64,000 nucleotides of DNA from Terriglobia bacterium (GTDB lineage Bacteria > Acidobacteriota > Terriglobia > UBA7540), in the NCBI GenBank assembly GCA_035712365.1, contig DASTAW010000041.1:62001-126000 (forward strand), written 5' to 3'. A program made the translations under genes and the position numbers. The stretch's first letter is position 1, and each line of letters begins with the position of its first letter. Below the pieces are notes generated by a model that did not search any database, had not been told where the DNA came from, and saw only the letters and a list, made by a program, of their open reading frames with translations. Positions 7,438 to 16,193 of the stretch are shown one piece after another.

Positions 7438-9876
7438 ATGGATGGTCGCCAACCGCAGCCTCCGAAGACCCGCATTCCCGGGGGCGTAGCACCGCTGCTG
7501 GGAAGTCGAAGGTTCCTTGGCCAGGTCGTTCTAGTCATTCTGGTGGTTCTCGCCGCCGGAGCCGGCGTTCTGGGGGGACTTCTCTTCGTCTATTCGTCTG
7601 ACCTGCCGCAGGTTCGACAGCTCGAGGATTACCGGCCTGACGTCATGACGGAAGTTTTTGCTGATGACGGCACGCCCATCGCGCGCTTTGCGATGCAACA
7701 CCGCGTGCTGGTGACCTACGACCAGATTCCTCCTCTCATGCGCAACGCCGTTATTTCCGTCGAAGATCGTAATTTCGAGAGTCACTGGGGGATCGACGTT
7801 TTCAGAACGGTCCGGGCTGCAATCACGGACATTCTGGAGTTGCGCTACGCTCAGGGCGCCAGCACCTTGACACAGCAATTGGCCCGCATGCTCTTCCTGA
7901 CCCCCGAAAAAAGCCCTCGGCGTAAGATCCAGGAAGCTCTGCTGGCCATTCAAATTGAACGCCGGTTTACAAAGCCGCAAATTTTTACCATGTATGCGAA
8001 CCAGGTTCCCATGGGTTACGGGAACTACGGTTTCGCTGCGGCTGCTGAGTTCTACTTTGGGAAAAGCCTGCAGCAGCTCACGCTTCCGGAGGCTGCCGTT
8101 CTTGCCGGCATGGCCCGCGGTCCCATCTACTGGCCGATTCTTCATCCGCGCTATGCGCTGTTTCGCCGTAATGAAGTGTTGAAGGCCATGCTGAGCAATG
8201 ACAAAATCAGCAAGCCTGAGTATCAGGCGGCCATCAAAATGCCTCTGGACCTGCACGTGCGAAGCTGGCATGAGAACATCGCTCCTTATTTCGTTGAGGA
8301 CATCCGGCAGTTTCTCCAGAAGAAGTATGGACTGGAGGCGGTACAGCAGAAGGGTCTGCGAGTTTACACGACCCTCAACATCCCCATGCAGCGTGCGGCC
8401 CAGGAGTGCCTCAGGAATGGGTTGCGTGCTGACGATAAGCGGCGTGGATGGCGAGGTCCAGAGCGCAACATTTTGAAAAGCCCTGTCCGACTGTCAGGCG
8501 GCGGGCAGGCAACTCTCAAGAGCTTTGAGGACCCCGACTGGTCTGACCCGCTGGAGGCGGGCAACCTGATTCACGGGATTGTCATGTCTGTCAATCCGCG
8601 CTATGCGGAGGTGCGATTTGCCAACCTGACGGCGCAGATCAAACCTGCCGATTTCAAATGGACACGGCGGACGGACCCTCGCCAGGTGTTCAGCCCGGGC
8701 GATGTGGACTTGTTCAAGATCGAGGAAGCTAAGGGCGCCACCGCCCACGCCACGCTTGACCAGACGCCTGACGTTCAAGGCGCAATACTGGCCATCAACA
8801 ACTCGACGGGCGAAATTAAGGCGATGGTGGGCGGCTACGACTACGAAGAAAGCCAGTTTAACCGGGCGGTACAGGCTTACCGCCAGGTAGGATCATCGTT
8901 CAAAGTATACGTCTACGCGCAGGCCCTGCTGGACGGCATTGGGCCTTTCGATACCATCATGGATACTCCAGTGACTTTCCCCAGCGCAGCCGGCCTGTGG
9001 GCGCCCCACAACTATGACGGTAAGTTTGACGGGAGCATGTCGCTGCTGCACGCGCTGGCGCTGTCAAAAAACGTCCCGGCGGTTAAGCTGCTTGCCAAGG
9101 TAGGCATCGATAATGTCATTAAGCTTTGCCGCAGGTTCGGTATAGAATCGCGGCTCGTTCCCAACCTGCCCCTGGCTCTCGGTGCTTCTGACCTGACGCT
9201 CCTGGAACACACTTCGGCCTTTTCAACTTTTCCCGACGACGGCGTTCACATCGCCCCGCGTGAAATTCTCCGGGTTACCGATTACAACGGCCGGGTGATC
9301 GACGAATTCCCTCCCCAGGTGAGCGATGTGTTGCCCGCCGGAATTGCGCGCATCGAAACTTCGATGCTGCGAGAGGTTTTCAATTCAGGAACGGCAATTG
9401 CCAGCAGACCGCTGGCGATGAAGTATGACCTGGCAGGCAAGACCGGGACCACCAACGACTTTACGGACGCCTGGTTTATGGGATTTTCGCCCTCAATCAC
9501 CGCAGGCGTCTGGGTTGGATTTGATGATCATCGTCCCTTGGGGCGCGGGGAGGAAGGCTCACGCGTCGCACTGCCCATCTGGTCGGACTTCATGGCCCAA
9601 GTCCTCAAGGATAAGCCGGTGGAGCGATTTCCGGGCTCGCCGCTGCTGTCAACTCCAGAACAGGTGCAGCAAATTCTGGCCAGCGCAGGATCGGGCAATG
9701 TGCTGGCCGGTGATTCGAATCTCAGCGCGTTTGCAGCAAGCCTCTCGGAGTCACGACCCGTGTCCTCCATCCAGCAGGTCCCGGCCACGGCCAGACCAGT
9801 TGCCAATCCATTCCCGGCCCCTCGGCCCCCGGCCTTGATAACTCCCGACCCGCCGCCCGCGACACATGCCAACTAG
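7438..9876 (+). CDS. Class A penicillin-binding protein (PBP1A family, transglycosylase/transpeptidase)
   Basis: This bifunctional peptidoglycan synthase polymerises and cross-links glycan strands in the periplasm. The 812-residue product has a cytoplasmic N-terminal segment, one membrane helix at about residues 27-51, and a GT51 domain with EDRNFESHWGID (catalytic Glu near 109) and STLTQQLARMLF. An insert region precedes the transpeptidase domain, whose SxxK motif is S486-K489, SxN is S543-K-N545 and KTG starts at K668. A Pro-rich C-terminal tail follows. ATG 7438 was chosen because GAGG lies 11 bases upstream; an in-frame GTG at 7402 is an alternative that would add 12 residues. All catalytic motifs are intact. 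Confidence 0.93.
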   Translation: MDGRQPQPPKTRIPGGVAPLLGSRRFLGQVVLVILVVLAAGAGVLGGLLFVYSSDLPQVRQLEDYRPDVMTEVFADDGTPIARFAMQHRVLVTYDQIPPLMRNAVISVEDRNFESHWGIDVFRTVRAAITDILELRYAQGASTLTQQLARMLFLTPEKSPRRKIQEALLAIQIERRFTKPQIFTMYANQVPMGYGNYGFAAAAEFYFGKSLQQLTLPEAAVLAGMARGPIYWPILHPRYALFRRNEVLKAMLSNDKISKPEYQAAIKMPLDLHVRSWHENIAPYFVEDIRQFLQKKYGLEAVQQKGLRVYTTLNIPMQRAAQECLRNGLRADDKRRGWRGPERNILKSPVRLSGGGQATLKSFEDPDWSDPLEAGNLIHGIVMSVNPRYAEVRFANLTAQIKPADFKWTRRTDPRQVFSPGDVDLFKIEEAKGATAHATLDQTPDVQGAILAINNSTGEIKAMVGGYDYEESQFNRAVQAYRQVGSSFKVYVYAQALLDGIGPFDTIMDTPVTFPSAAGLWAPHNYDGKFDGSMSLLHALALSKNVPAVKLLAKVGIDNVIKLCRRFGIESRLVPNLPLALGASDLTLLEHTSAFSTFPDDGVHIAPREILRVTDYNGRVIDEFPPQVSDVLPAGIARIETSMLREVFNSGTAIASRPLAMKYDLAGKTGTTNDFTDAWFMGFSPSITAGVWVGFDDHRPLGRGEEGSRVALPIWSDFMAQVLKDKPVERFPGSPLLSTPEQVQQILASAGSGNVLAGDSNLSAFAASLSESRPVSSIQQVPATARPVANPFPAPRPPALITPDPPPATHAN

Positions 9877-9918
9877 CTTCCTAACCTCCTGTCTGGTACC
9901 GCTGTACTCAGTGCGACG

Positions 9919-10938
9919 TCACTTTGAGAAATGGTCATAGCCTGCTGGCGCAAAAGGCGAGGCGCCCCCGTTTTCGTGCACCAACAGGAGTTCTCGTGAG
10001 CGGCAGATCCTGCCGATACAGTGGAGCGGAACGCCACACTGCCTTCGCGGTACCTTCGCCAGCCTCACCTTCGGAACTGCGAAGAGCAATTCGTAGTCCT
10101 CGCCCCCGTTGAGAGCAAGCGCCAGGGAGCGTGTCGGTGAAATTGCGGACAGCCGAGGGATGCGCCAGGCGTCGATCTTTGCGCCGGTTCTGCTGGCCTC
10201 GCAAAGGCGTCCCAGATCCGTTGAAAGCCCGTCACTGATGTCCATCATCGCCGAGGGGATGCCGCTTTGCTGAAGCCAATGCCCGAGCTCGCAGCGCGGC
10301 TCCGGGTAAAGGTGAGCTTTCACGGCGGTCGCGGCTTCCGAATTCTCCCGTTGGGATCTTCGGGCCTGCTTGTGGTGTCTTGCTTGCCGCTTCAAAATCT
10401 CGAGCCCGTGGGCTGATTGCCCCAGTCTGCCGCTGACAAAGATCAGGTCACCGGGACGCGCTCCGGAACGCAGCAGTCCCCTTCCGCGAGCGAGTTCACC
10501 CGTGAGCACCACGTCGACCATCGCCGTCTGGTTCACAACCGATGTGTCGCCGCCAATCAGTTCCACGTGGTAACGCGCAGCAAGGTCCAGCACCCCTCGG
10601 TAGAATTCTCCAATCCAGGCCCGCGAAACAGAACGCGGAAAGGCCACGGAAATCAGCGCAAACCGCGGGATACCTCCCATGGCTGCAATGTCGCTCAGAG
10701 AGCGCGCGAGCGCGCGGTGGCCAATGGATCTGGCCGGATGCAGGCCGGTGGTGAAATGGACATCCTCGATCGAGAGATCAGCCGTCAGGACCAAATCACG
10801 GCCACTTCTGACCCGGACCAGGGCCGCGTCATCACCGATGCCCATTCTGACCAGCGGCGACTTTGCTGAAGCCAGGCTGCGAAGCCACCGCACAAATTCG
10901 CCTTCCGATTGAAAGTTCATCTCCGCTGTAGTATACAT
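9919..10938 (-). CDS. thiL: Thiamine-monophosphate kinase
   Basis: ThiL phosphorylates thiamine monophosphate to the active cofactor thiamine diphosphate in the cytoplasm. The 339-residue product shows the AIR-synthase/ThiL fold, with the ATP and magnesium motifs GIGDDAAL, ADLSIEDVHF, ALARSLSDIAAMGG, LIGGDTS and MDISDGLSTDL, and GGEDYELLFAV toward the C terminus. These are diagnostic for ThiL. The gene converges on the penicillin-binding protein gene (42 bases between stops) and diverges from the hydrolase gene. The ATG at 10938 is used; a second ATG at 10920 is possible. No TPP riboswitch-like structure was recognised upstream. Confidence 0.93.
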   Translation of the reverse strand: MYTTAEMNFQSEGEFVRWLRSLASAKSPLVRMGIGDDAALVRVRSGRDLVLTADLSIEDVHFTTGLHPARSIGHRALARSLSDIAAMGGIPRFALISVAFPRSVSRAWIGEFYRGVLDLAARYHVELIGGDTSVVNQTAMVDVVLTGELARGRGLLRSGARPGDLIFVSGRLGQSAHGLEILKRQARHHKQARRSQRENSEAATAVKAHLYPEPRCELGHWLQQSGIPSAMMDISDGLSTDLGRLCEASRTGAKIDAWRIPRLSAISPTRSLALALNGGEDYELLFAVPKVRLAKVPRRQCGVPLHCIGRICRSRELLLVHENGGASPFAPAGYDHFSK

Positions 10939-11063
10939 TCAGGCTTGCTTCCCAGCCGCTTCGTTTGAGGCACGGTTTGCGCGCAAAAAACCGTGGTCTG
11001 CCATGAGCTGTCTGGCTCGTCGCACACCCGGATGCCCGGCTTCTGACTACCTGGAGGACCCTT

Positions 11064-13316
11064 ATGATCACGCGCCGGAAGTTTATTCAGTCCAACCTGC
11101 TGGGGCTAACATTGCCCCTTGCCGGTTTGGAGGGCCCCGCCGCCGTCGCCGGGCCCATGAGCGGGCCAGCAGCTTCACAGGCGCCTGGCGAGGCCGGGCG
11201 TGACTATTGGAATGACTGGCCGGAGTACATGATTTCCCATATGAACGAAGCGCGCGCGCAGCGGCTGGCGCAACTTCGGGCACTGCGCAGCGAGGCCGAT
11301 GTCCACGCCCGCATTGAGAGGGTCCGCTCCACGGTCTGGAAACTTATTGGCGGCCCTTTTGAAAAGACTCCTTTGAACCCGCGCATTACCGGAACCATTG
11401 ATCGCGGAGCATATCGGGTCGAAAAGGTTATTTTTGAAAGCCACCCTGGAGTTTATGTCACTTCCAATCTGTACATTCCAAGTGGCCGCAAGGGGCCCTT
11501 CCCGGCAGTTCTTGCGCCCCTCGGGCATACGACGAACGGGAAGGCATACCGCAACTACGCGTATGTGTACCAGACTTTGGCGCGAAAGGGGTACATGGTG
11601 CTGGCTTTCGATCCTTTCGGCCAGGGCGAGCGATACCAGTATCTTGACCCGCGAACCGGAAAACCCCTCTACGGCCCGACCGGTGAGCATTCACAGGCCG
11701 GACGCCCCATGCTGCTTTTCGGTTCAACTTTCGCGCAGTATCGCGCGTGGGATGCCATCAGGGCCCTCGATTACCTTCTTTCGCGCCCCGAAGTTGATCC
11801 CAACAAGATCGGGCTGACCGGCCAATCCGGCGGCGCTACTATGACAATGTATCTCTGCGCGCTTGAGCCGAGAGTCAGGGTCGCCGTGGAAGTCGATGGA
11901 AACTCTGAGGACCTCGCCGGACCCTCCTACGCGCCGCCTGGCGCGGTGGCCGACGCAGAGCAGAACTTGATCTTCAGCCTGCCTGAAGGCATTGACCGCG
12001 GAGACCTTCTGCTGGCTTTTGCCCCCAAACCCCTGCTCATGATCTATACGCCGATCGATCGCGGGGCCACTTATTCGCCAACCTACATCGAAGGGACAAA
12101 GGAAGTCTACCAGGAAGTCCAAGCTGCCTATCAAATCCTTGGGGCGGCCGAAAAGGCCGGCCTTTTCGCGACCTCGCTGCCACACGATTATGACTTTTTC
12201 AGCCGCCAGGCCGCTTATGGATGGTTCAACCGCTGGCTCGGTCAGGAGGATTGGGGAACCGAAGAAGCGGAATTTGATGAGGCAGCTCCGAGCGAATTGG
12301 ACTGCACAACCACGGGACAAGTACTCACCTCCCTGGGCGGACGCACGGTGGTGCAACTGAACTCCGATCGGCTCAATGAAATAGCCCCGGCCAATTCCCC
12401 AGCAAGCACACTCAGCGACGCCGAGGCTTTCCGTCAGAACGCCAGGAACACACTTCGGAGCCTGCTCGCCCTGCCTTCGGAAAAAAGCCAGCTCGATTCC
12501 GTCACACTCACTTCCCACTCGCGCAAGGGCGTGCAAATCGAGGAGGTCGTTTTCCGATCGGAACCGGCCATTCGAGTGACCGGTTGGTTTCTTAAACCCG
12601 TTCAAGCCCCCGGTCCGGTTCCCACCATCCTTCACGTGTCCGAGAGAGGTAAGGAAGATTCTCCCGAAGAGGAAGGAGAGTTGGTTCGCCTGGCACAGAA
12701 GGGATTTGCAGTCTGTTCAGTCGATTTACGGGGTCTCGGTTTCTCCATTCCTCGACCCGCAGCCGCAGGCCCGGTTTTTTACCATGGGGACAATCTTCAG
12801 GAGGATTACGCGTGGGCAGGCTTCACGCTCGGCAAACCAGTCCTCGGACAGCGCGTTTGGGACTGCCTCCGCTGCCTCGATTATCTGGAATCGAGACCGG
12901 ACGTCGATCGTACTCGGATCCACGGGCTTGGAGAGCAGGGCGGAGCCATTGCCTTGCTGATGGCCGCAGCTCTGGACGATCGTATATCATCCTTAATGCT
13001 TGATTCTATTACCGCTACATACCGATCATTGGTGGAGGCAATGACTTACTCGCTCGAACTGGCCTGGTTCCTCTACGGAATCCTGAAGCACTTCGACCTG
13101 CCCGACCAGGTTGCTGTATTGGCGCCCAGGCCATGTTGGATTCTGAACGCCACGGGACCAGAAGGTCTGCCGCTGCCGGAGACCCAACTGGCCACCATCT
13201 ATCGCGGTGCGCTTGCGGTTTATCGACAAAGAAACGCCGAGGAACGGTTACGATTATTAGTCCACCAAGCCTATGAAAAGTCGAAAGTAGTTGACAATTG
13301 GCTGAAAGCCGCGTAG
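11064..13316 (+). CDS. Tat-exported tandem alpha/beta-hydrolase, second domain degenerate
   Basis: The 750-residue product starts with a twin-arginine signal (MITRRKFIQ followed by a hydrophobic stretch), so export in folded form is expected. Residues about 60-400 form an alpha/beta hydrolase of the acetyl-xylan-esterase or acyl-peptidase type, with nucleophile S255 in GLTGQSGG. Residues about 480-750 form a second hydrolase-like domain, where the matching elbow reads GLGEQGG with Q625 in place of Ser, so this half should be catalytically dead. Similar long secreted hydrolases are common in acidobacterial genomes that degrade plant polymers, but the substrate is unknown. The ATG follows a GGAGG ribosome site. 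It is transcribed divergently from thiL. Confidence 0.8.
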   Translation: MITRRKFIQSNLLGLTLPLAGLEGPAAVAGPMSGPAASQAPGEAGRDYWNDWPEYMISHMNEARAQRLAQLRALRSEADVHARIERVRSTVWKLIGGPFEKTPLNPRITGTIDRGAYRVEKVIFESHPGVYVTSNLYIPSGRKGPFPAVLAPLGHTTNGKAYRNYAYVYQTLARKGYMVLAFDPFGQGERYQYLDPRTGKPLYGPTGEHSQAGRPMLLFGSTFAQYRAWDAIRALDYLLSRPEVDPNKIGLTGQSGGATMTMYLCALEPRVRVAVEVDGNSEDLAGPSYAPPGAVADAEQNLIFSLPEGIDRGDLLLAFAPKPLLMIYTPIDRGATYSPTYIEGTKEVYQEVQAAYQILGAAEKAGLFATSLPHDYDFFSRQAAYGWFNRWLGQEDWGTEEAEFDEAAPSELDCTTTGQVLTSLGGRTVVQLNSDRLNEIAPANSPASTLSDAEAFRQNARNTLRSLLALPSEKSQLDSVTLTSHSRKGVQIEEVVFRSEPAIRVTGWFLKPVQAPGPVPTILHVSERGKEDSPEEEGELVRLAQKGFAVCSVDLRGLGFSIPRPAAAGPVFYHGDNLQEDYAWAGFTLGKPVLGQRVWDCLRCLDYLESRPDVDRTRIHGLGEQGGAIALLMAAALDDRISSLMLDSITATYRSLVEAMTYSLELAWFLYGILKHFDLPDQVAVLAPRPCWILNATGPEGLPLPETQLATIYRGALAVYRQRNAEERLRLLVHQAYEKSKVVDNWLKAA

Positions 13317-13478
13317 GTTGCCTGTCTTACATGTTCTTACGCGGTTGACAAGCCTGCCCTCAGCCAAATAGAATGAGGCAGTTGCTCTCCTGGACGGCCT
13401 TTGGGGACGCTGCCCTTCAAAAAAGGGATGTGGGAAGGCGCCCAAGATTCTACGAAAGGCTAGTGGTGTTTCACGCGC

Positions 13479-14363
13479 ATGAACAACAAGTTCTACACTC
13501 TCCTCATCACGTCCGGCGCCCATGGTAGAGTCCGAAAAATTCAACTTCCTTTCTATATTGTCCCCATAGTCCTTGTCCTCAGCGTTGTTGGTGTTATGAT
13601 GCTGGCCGGACTGGCTACCAGTTACGCGCGAATGCTGATCAAAGTGTCGAACTACAACGCCGTCCGGAGCGAGCGCGAGTCGTTGAAGCAGCAATTCCAA
13701 ACTCTTGAAAGCAAAGTCAGCCGCGCCAATGTCAAACTGAACTCGCTTCAAACACTTGCCGCCGAGGTGGCGGTGACCTACGGGTTCCGAAATGGATCCC
13801 ACCAGCAAATTGCGCCTGATCTGCTGAACCTCGCCCGGCAATCCAGCGTCACCGGCGCGGCCAACGCCTACAACACGCTGTACGCATTGAACGCCATCAG
13901 GACTGTGAGCCTCAACGGCACAGGCGGCAGAATCAGCGCCAGCGCGTTCCCCGGCATGATCGATGACCCGGACGCCATCCCGGCGATCTGGCCAGTCCGG
14001 GGAAGACTGACCGCCGGATTCGGCCAGAGGATGGATCCCTTCAGCGGTGAGGATGCCTTCCATCCAGGCGTGGATATTGCTGACGGTTTCGGTACGGACA
14101 TCGTGGCGACCGGCGACGGCCTGGTGATTGAGGCTGAGCCCGACGCAGGCTACGGCAGAAGCATTATGGTTGACCACGGCGACGGCATCACCACTCTCTA
14201 TGCCCACCTCAGCAGGATTTTCGTAGTGGTTGGAGAAGAGGTCAAGCAGGGGGAGATCATCGGCGCAATCGGCATGAGCGGCCGAACGACGGGGCCTCAT
14301 CTCCACTACGAAGTTCGAATCCACGGCACGCCCGTGAATCCGGGGCGTTTCCTTCGGGAATAA
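13479..14363 (+). CDS. M23-family peptidoglycan metallopeptidase, membrane-anchored
   Basis: The 294-residue protein has one membrane helix at about residues 25-45, a coiled-coil segment at about 60-95, and a LytM/M23 domain at about 170-294. Zinc and catalytic residues are present: H195 and D199 in FHPGVDIAD, H243 in YAH, and H274/H276 in GPHLHYEV. M23 peptidases cut peptide cross-links of peptidoglycan, and members with intact motifs are usually active endopeptidases. The anchored coiled-coil layout resembles the MepM and septal M23 proteins of diderms. The gene stands 162 bases after the hydrolase gene and is probably separately transcribed. Confidence 0.9.
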   Translation: MNNKFYTLLITSGAHGRVRKIQLPFYIVPIVLVLSVVGVMMLAGLATSYARMLIKVSNYNAVRSERESLKQQFQTLESKVSRANVKLNSLQTLAAEVAVTYGFRNGSHQQIAPDLLNLARQSSVTGAANAYNTLYALNAIRTVSLNGTGGRISASAFPGMIDDPDAIPAIWPVRGRLTAGFGQRMDPFSGEDAFHPGVDIADGFGTDIVATGDGLVIEAEPDAGYGRSIMVDHGDGITTLYAHLSRIFVVVGEEVKQGEIIGAIGMSGRTTGPHLHYEVRIHGTPVNPGRFLRE

Positions 14364-14592
14364 AAGCATTCTCCATGATATTGCCGGTGGGGCGAGACAG
14401 GTCGGCTGGATTTGAGTGGCGGCCGCCTGCCCCACAATGGCCACCAACCAGGCCACGGTGCCGTTGACGCTTGACCTGCTCGAACGGCACCAATCCAGTG
14501 AAAAATAGCGGAAACCTTGCCGGTCTCGCTGAAAACCGCATTGACAGCGGGGCTGGTTTTACAGCATCATAGATGTATTAGGGATTGTACGA

Positions 14593-15111
14593 ATGGGCGC
14601 TGAATTACGACCAGAACCTTCGGCCAATTCTTGCCGCTTATTAATAAGAAAGAAACCTGGCCCTCGTGAGATCATACAGTTTGTGGTGGGCGGCATTGAA
14701 ATTGGCCAGCAAATCGTAGTGCTGGCGGGACCCGCGTGGCTCAAGGAGCTTGCTCGAATCCTGGGTGAGCACGGGCTGCGCCCTGAGACCCTTATCCGAA
14801 ACAGCCGCCTGGTGTTTTTGACCGCCCCCGATTGTCTCTCCCGCTTCGCCAAAATGGACCCCTGCAAGCGGCCGATCATCCGCCGGAATGGATCGATGGT
14901 GCGATGGGTCTCCGACTGGTCGTGGGCGTACCGCGCCGAAGCCGACCCCGCAACGATTCTACGCTACCAGTGCCGGATCCACGATTGTATCCACTCGCTT
15001 GCCGATATGTCGATCTGCACGGTCCACTGTGAAAAGATGGAGCGCAGTTCCATGCTGGCGGTCCTGGCCCAGCACCGGCGCGCAACTCGCGCGACCGACC
15101 GCCCCGATTAA
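14593..15111 (+). CDS. MEDS-like (MEthanogen/methylotroph, DcmR Sensory) domain protein
   Basis: The 172-residue soluble protein looks like a MEDS domain, a RecA/KaiC-derived sensory fold. It has a glycine-containing segment VVGGIEIGQQIVVLAGP, a middle part LRPETLIRNSRLVFL, and a later conserved-type part CRIHDCIHSLADMSICTVHC. In other proteins MEDS sits next to DNA-binding or histidine kinase domains; none is fused here and no kinase gene is adjacent. The role is therefore unknown, possibly ligand or redox sensing. It lies between the M23 gene and an SDR gene (58-base gap to the latter). The ATG has no strong ribosome site, so the start is uncertain. Confidence 0.55.
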   Translation: MGAELRPEPSANSCRLLIRKKPGPREIIQFVVGGIEIGQQIVVLAGPAWLKELARILGEHGLRPETLIRNSRLVFLTAPDCLSRFAKMDPCKRPIIRRNGSMVRWVSDWSWAYRAEADPATILRYQCRIHDCIHSLADMSICTVHCEKMERSSMLAVLAQHRRATRATDRPD

Positions 15112-15169
15112 GTTTTTCATCCACGGTATCCAATTCAGACGGTCCTGAACCGGATGAAGAGGTAGAGGC

Positions 15170-15994
15170 ATGTCCAGGTGGCTGGAAGGCCGAATTGCGG
15201 TCGTGACGGGGGCCGCCCGCGGGATTGGGCGCGCCACGGCGGACTTGTTTGCGCGCGAAGGCGCCCGCGTCGTGTTGAATGATATGGATGAACAACAACT
15301 GGCGCGGGCGGTTGAAAGCATTCGTCGTGCCGGCGGCGCTGCGCAGCCGTTTGCGGGGGAGGTGACCGCACCGGGATTTCCGGAAGACCTCCTCGAAGCC
15401 TCGTTCGAGGTCTTCGGCATTCCTGACATCCTGGTCAACAACGCCGGGATCACCTGGGATGGAGCGATTCACAAGATGTCTGATGAGCAGTGGCACTCGG
15501 TGATTGATATCCACCTCACTGCGACCTTCAGGATCCTCCGCGTGCTCGGAGCAGCGATGCGCGAAGCCGCCAAACAGGAGATCGCAGAGCGCGGAGCCGC
15601 CCGCGCCAGAAAAGTGGTCAACATCAGTTCCACTTCCGGCACGCGGGGCAATTTTGGCCAGGCTAACTATGCCGCGGCCAAGGCGGGCATCGTCGGCCTC
15701 ACCCGGACCCTGGCGCGCGAGTGGGGACCCGTGAATATCCAGGTGAACGCCGCAGCGTTCGGCCTGATTGACACCCGCCTGACGGCCCCGAAAGAGGACG
15801 GTGAGAGCATTCAATGGCAGCATGATGAAATCAAGCTCGGCATCCCCGCCAGGATGCGCGAAGCGGCCATCCATGCCATCCCCATGGGCCGTCCGGGAAC
15901 TCCGGAGGAGGCGGCTGGAGTCGTCTTCTTCCTGGCCTCGCCGCTCGCGAATTACGTTTCCGGGCAGGTCGTTGAAGTGACGGGCGGGTTATAA
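15170..15994 (+). CDS. SDR-family oxidoreductase (FabG-like)
   Basis: The 274-residue enzyme is a classical short-chain dehydrogenase/reductase. The NAD(P)-binding motif TGAARGIGRA is near residues 14-23, NNAG lies near 92, and the active site is a Ser in ISSTSGTRG with Y-x3-K in NYAAAKAG. The C-terminal GQVVEVTGG segment is typical of FabG-type 3-oxoacyl reductases. An insert around residues 133-147 (AKQEIAERGAARARKV) is slightly longer than in E. coli FabG. Substrate cannot be assigned from sequence; fatty-acid or sugar/alcohol oxidoreduction are all possible. It begins after an AAGAGG ribosome site. Confidence 0.85.
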   Translation: MSRWLEGRIAVVTGAARGIGRATADLFAREGARVVLNDMDEQQLARAVESIRRAGGAAQPFAGEVTAPGFPEDLLEASFEVFGIPDILVNNAGITWDGAIHKMSDEQWHSVIDIHLTATFRILRVLGAAMREAAKQEIAERGAARARKVVNISSTSGTRGNFGQANYAAAKAGIVGLTRTLAREWGPVNIQVNAAAFGLIDTRLTAPKEDGESIQWQHDEIKLGIPARMREAAIHAIPMGRPGTPEEAAGVVFFLASPLANYVSGQVVEVTGGL

Positions 15995-16060
15995 GCGCCT
16001 GGGAGCACCCCCGCGCGTTTGCCGGCCGAATCTGCCGTGATCCCCGTCCCTCCGTTTAAG

Positions 16061-16116
16061 GCCAGGAGTGGCTGTGCTACTTATCCCGCACCCACAGCCA
16101 GGAGTGGCTGTGCTAC
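16061..16116. repeat. 20-base direct repeat forming a hairpin (intergenic)
   Basis: GCCAGGAGTGGCTGTGCTAC occurs exactly at 16061-16080 and again at 16097-16116. The second copy, with its left flank, folds as CACAGCC / GGCTGTG around a short loop. It lies between the convergent SDR and matrixin genes. Confidence 0.7.
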
Positions 16117-16193
16117 GTTCGCTCCGTAGCGCCGGCACTCTTGCCGGTGTTGGGGTCGTTCCACCACAGTCGACACGATCATCCCGTAACAGG

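Noticed and set aside
13257-14456. Minus-strand open frame of 399 codons opposite the hydrolase end and M23 gene
   Set aside because: It is antisense to two well-supported genes, and the translation has no domain.
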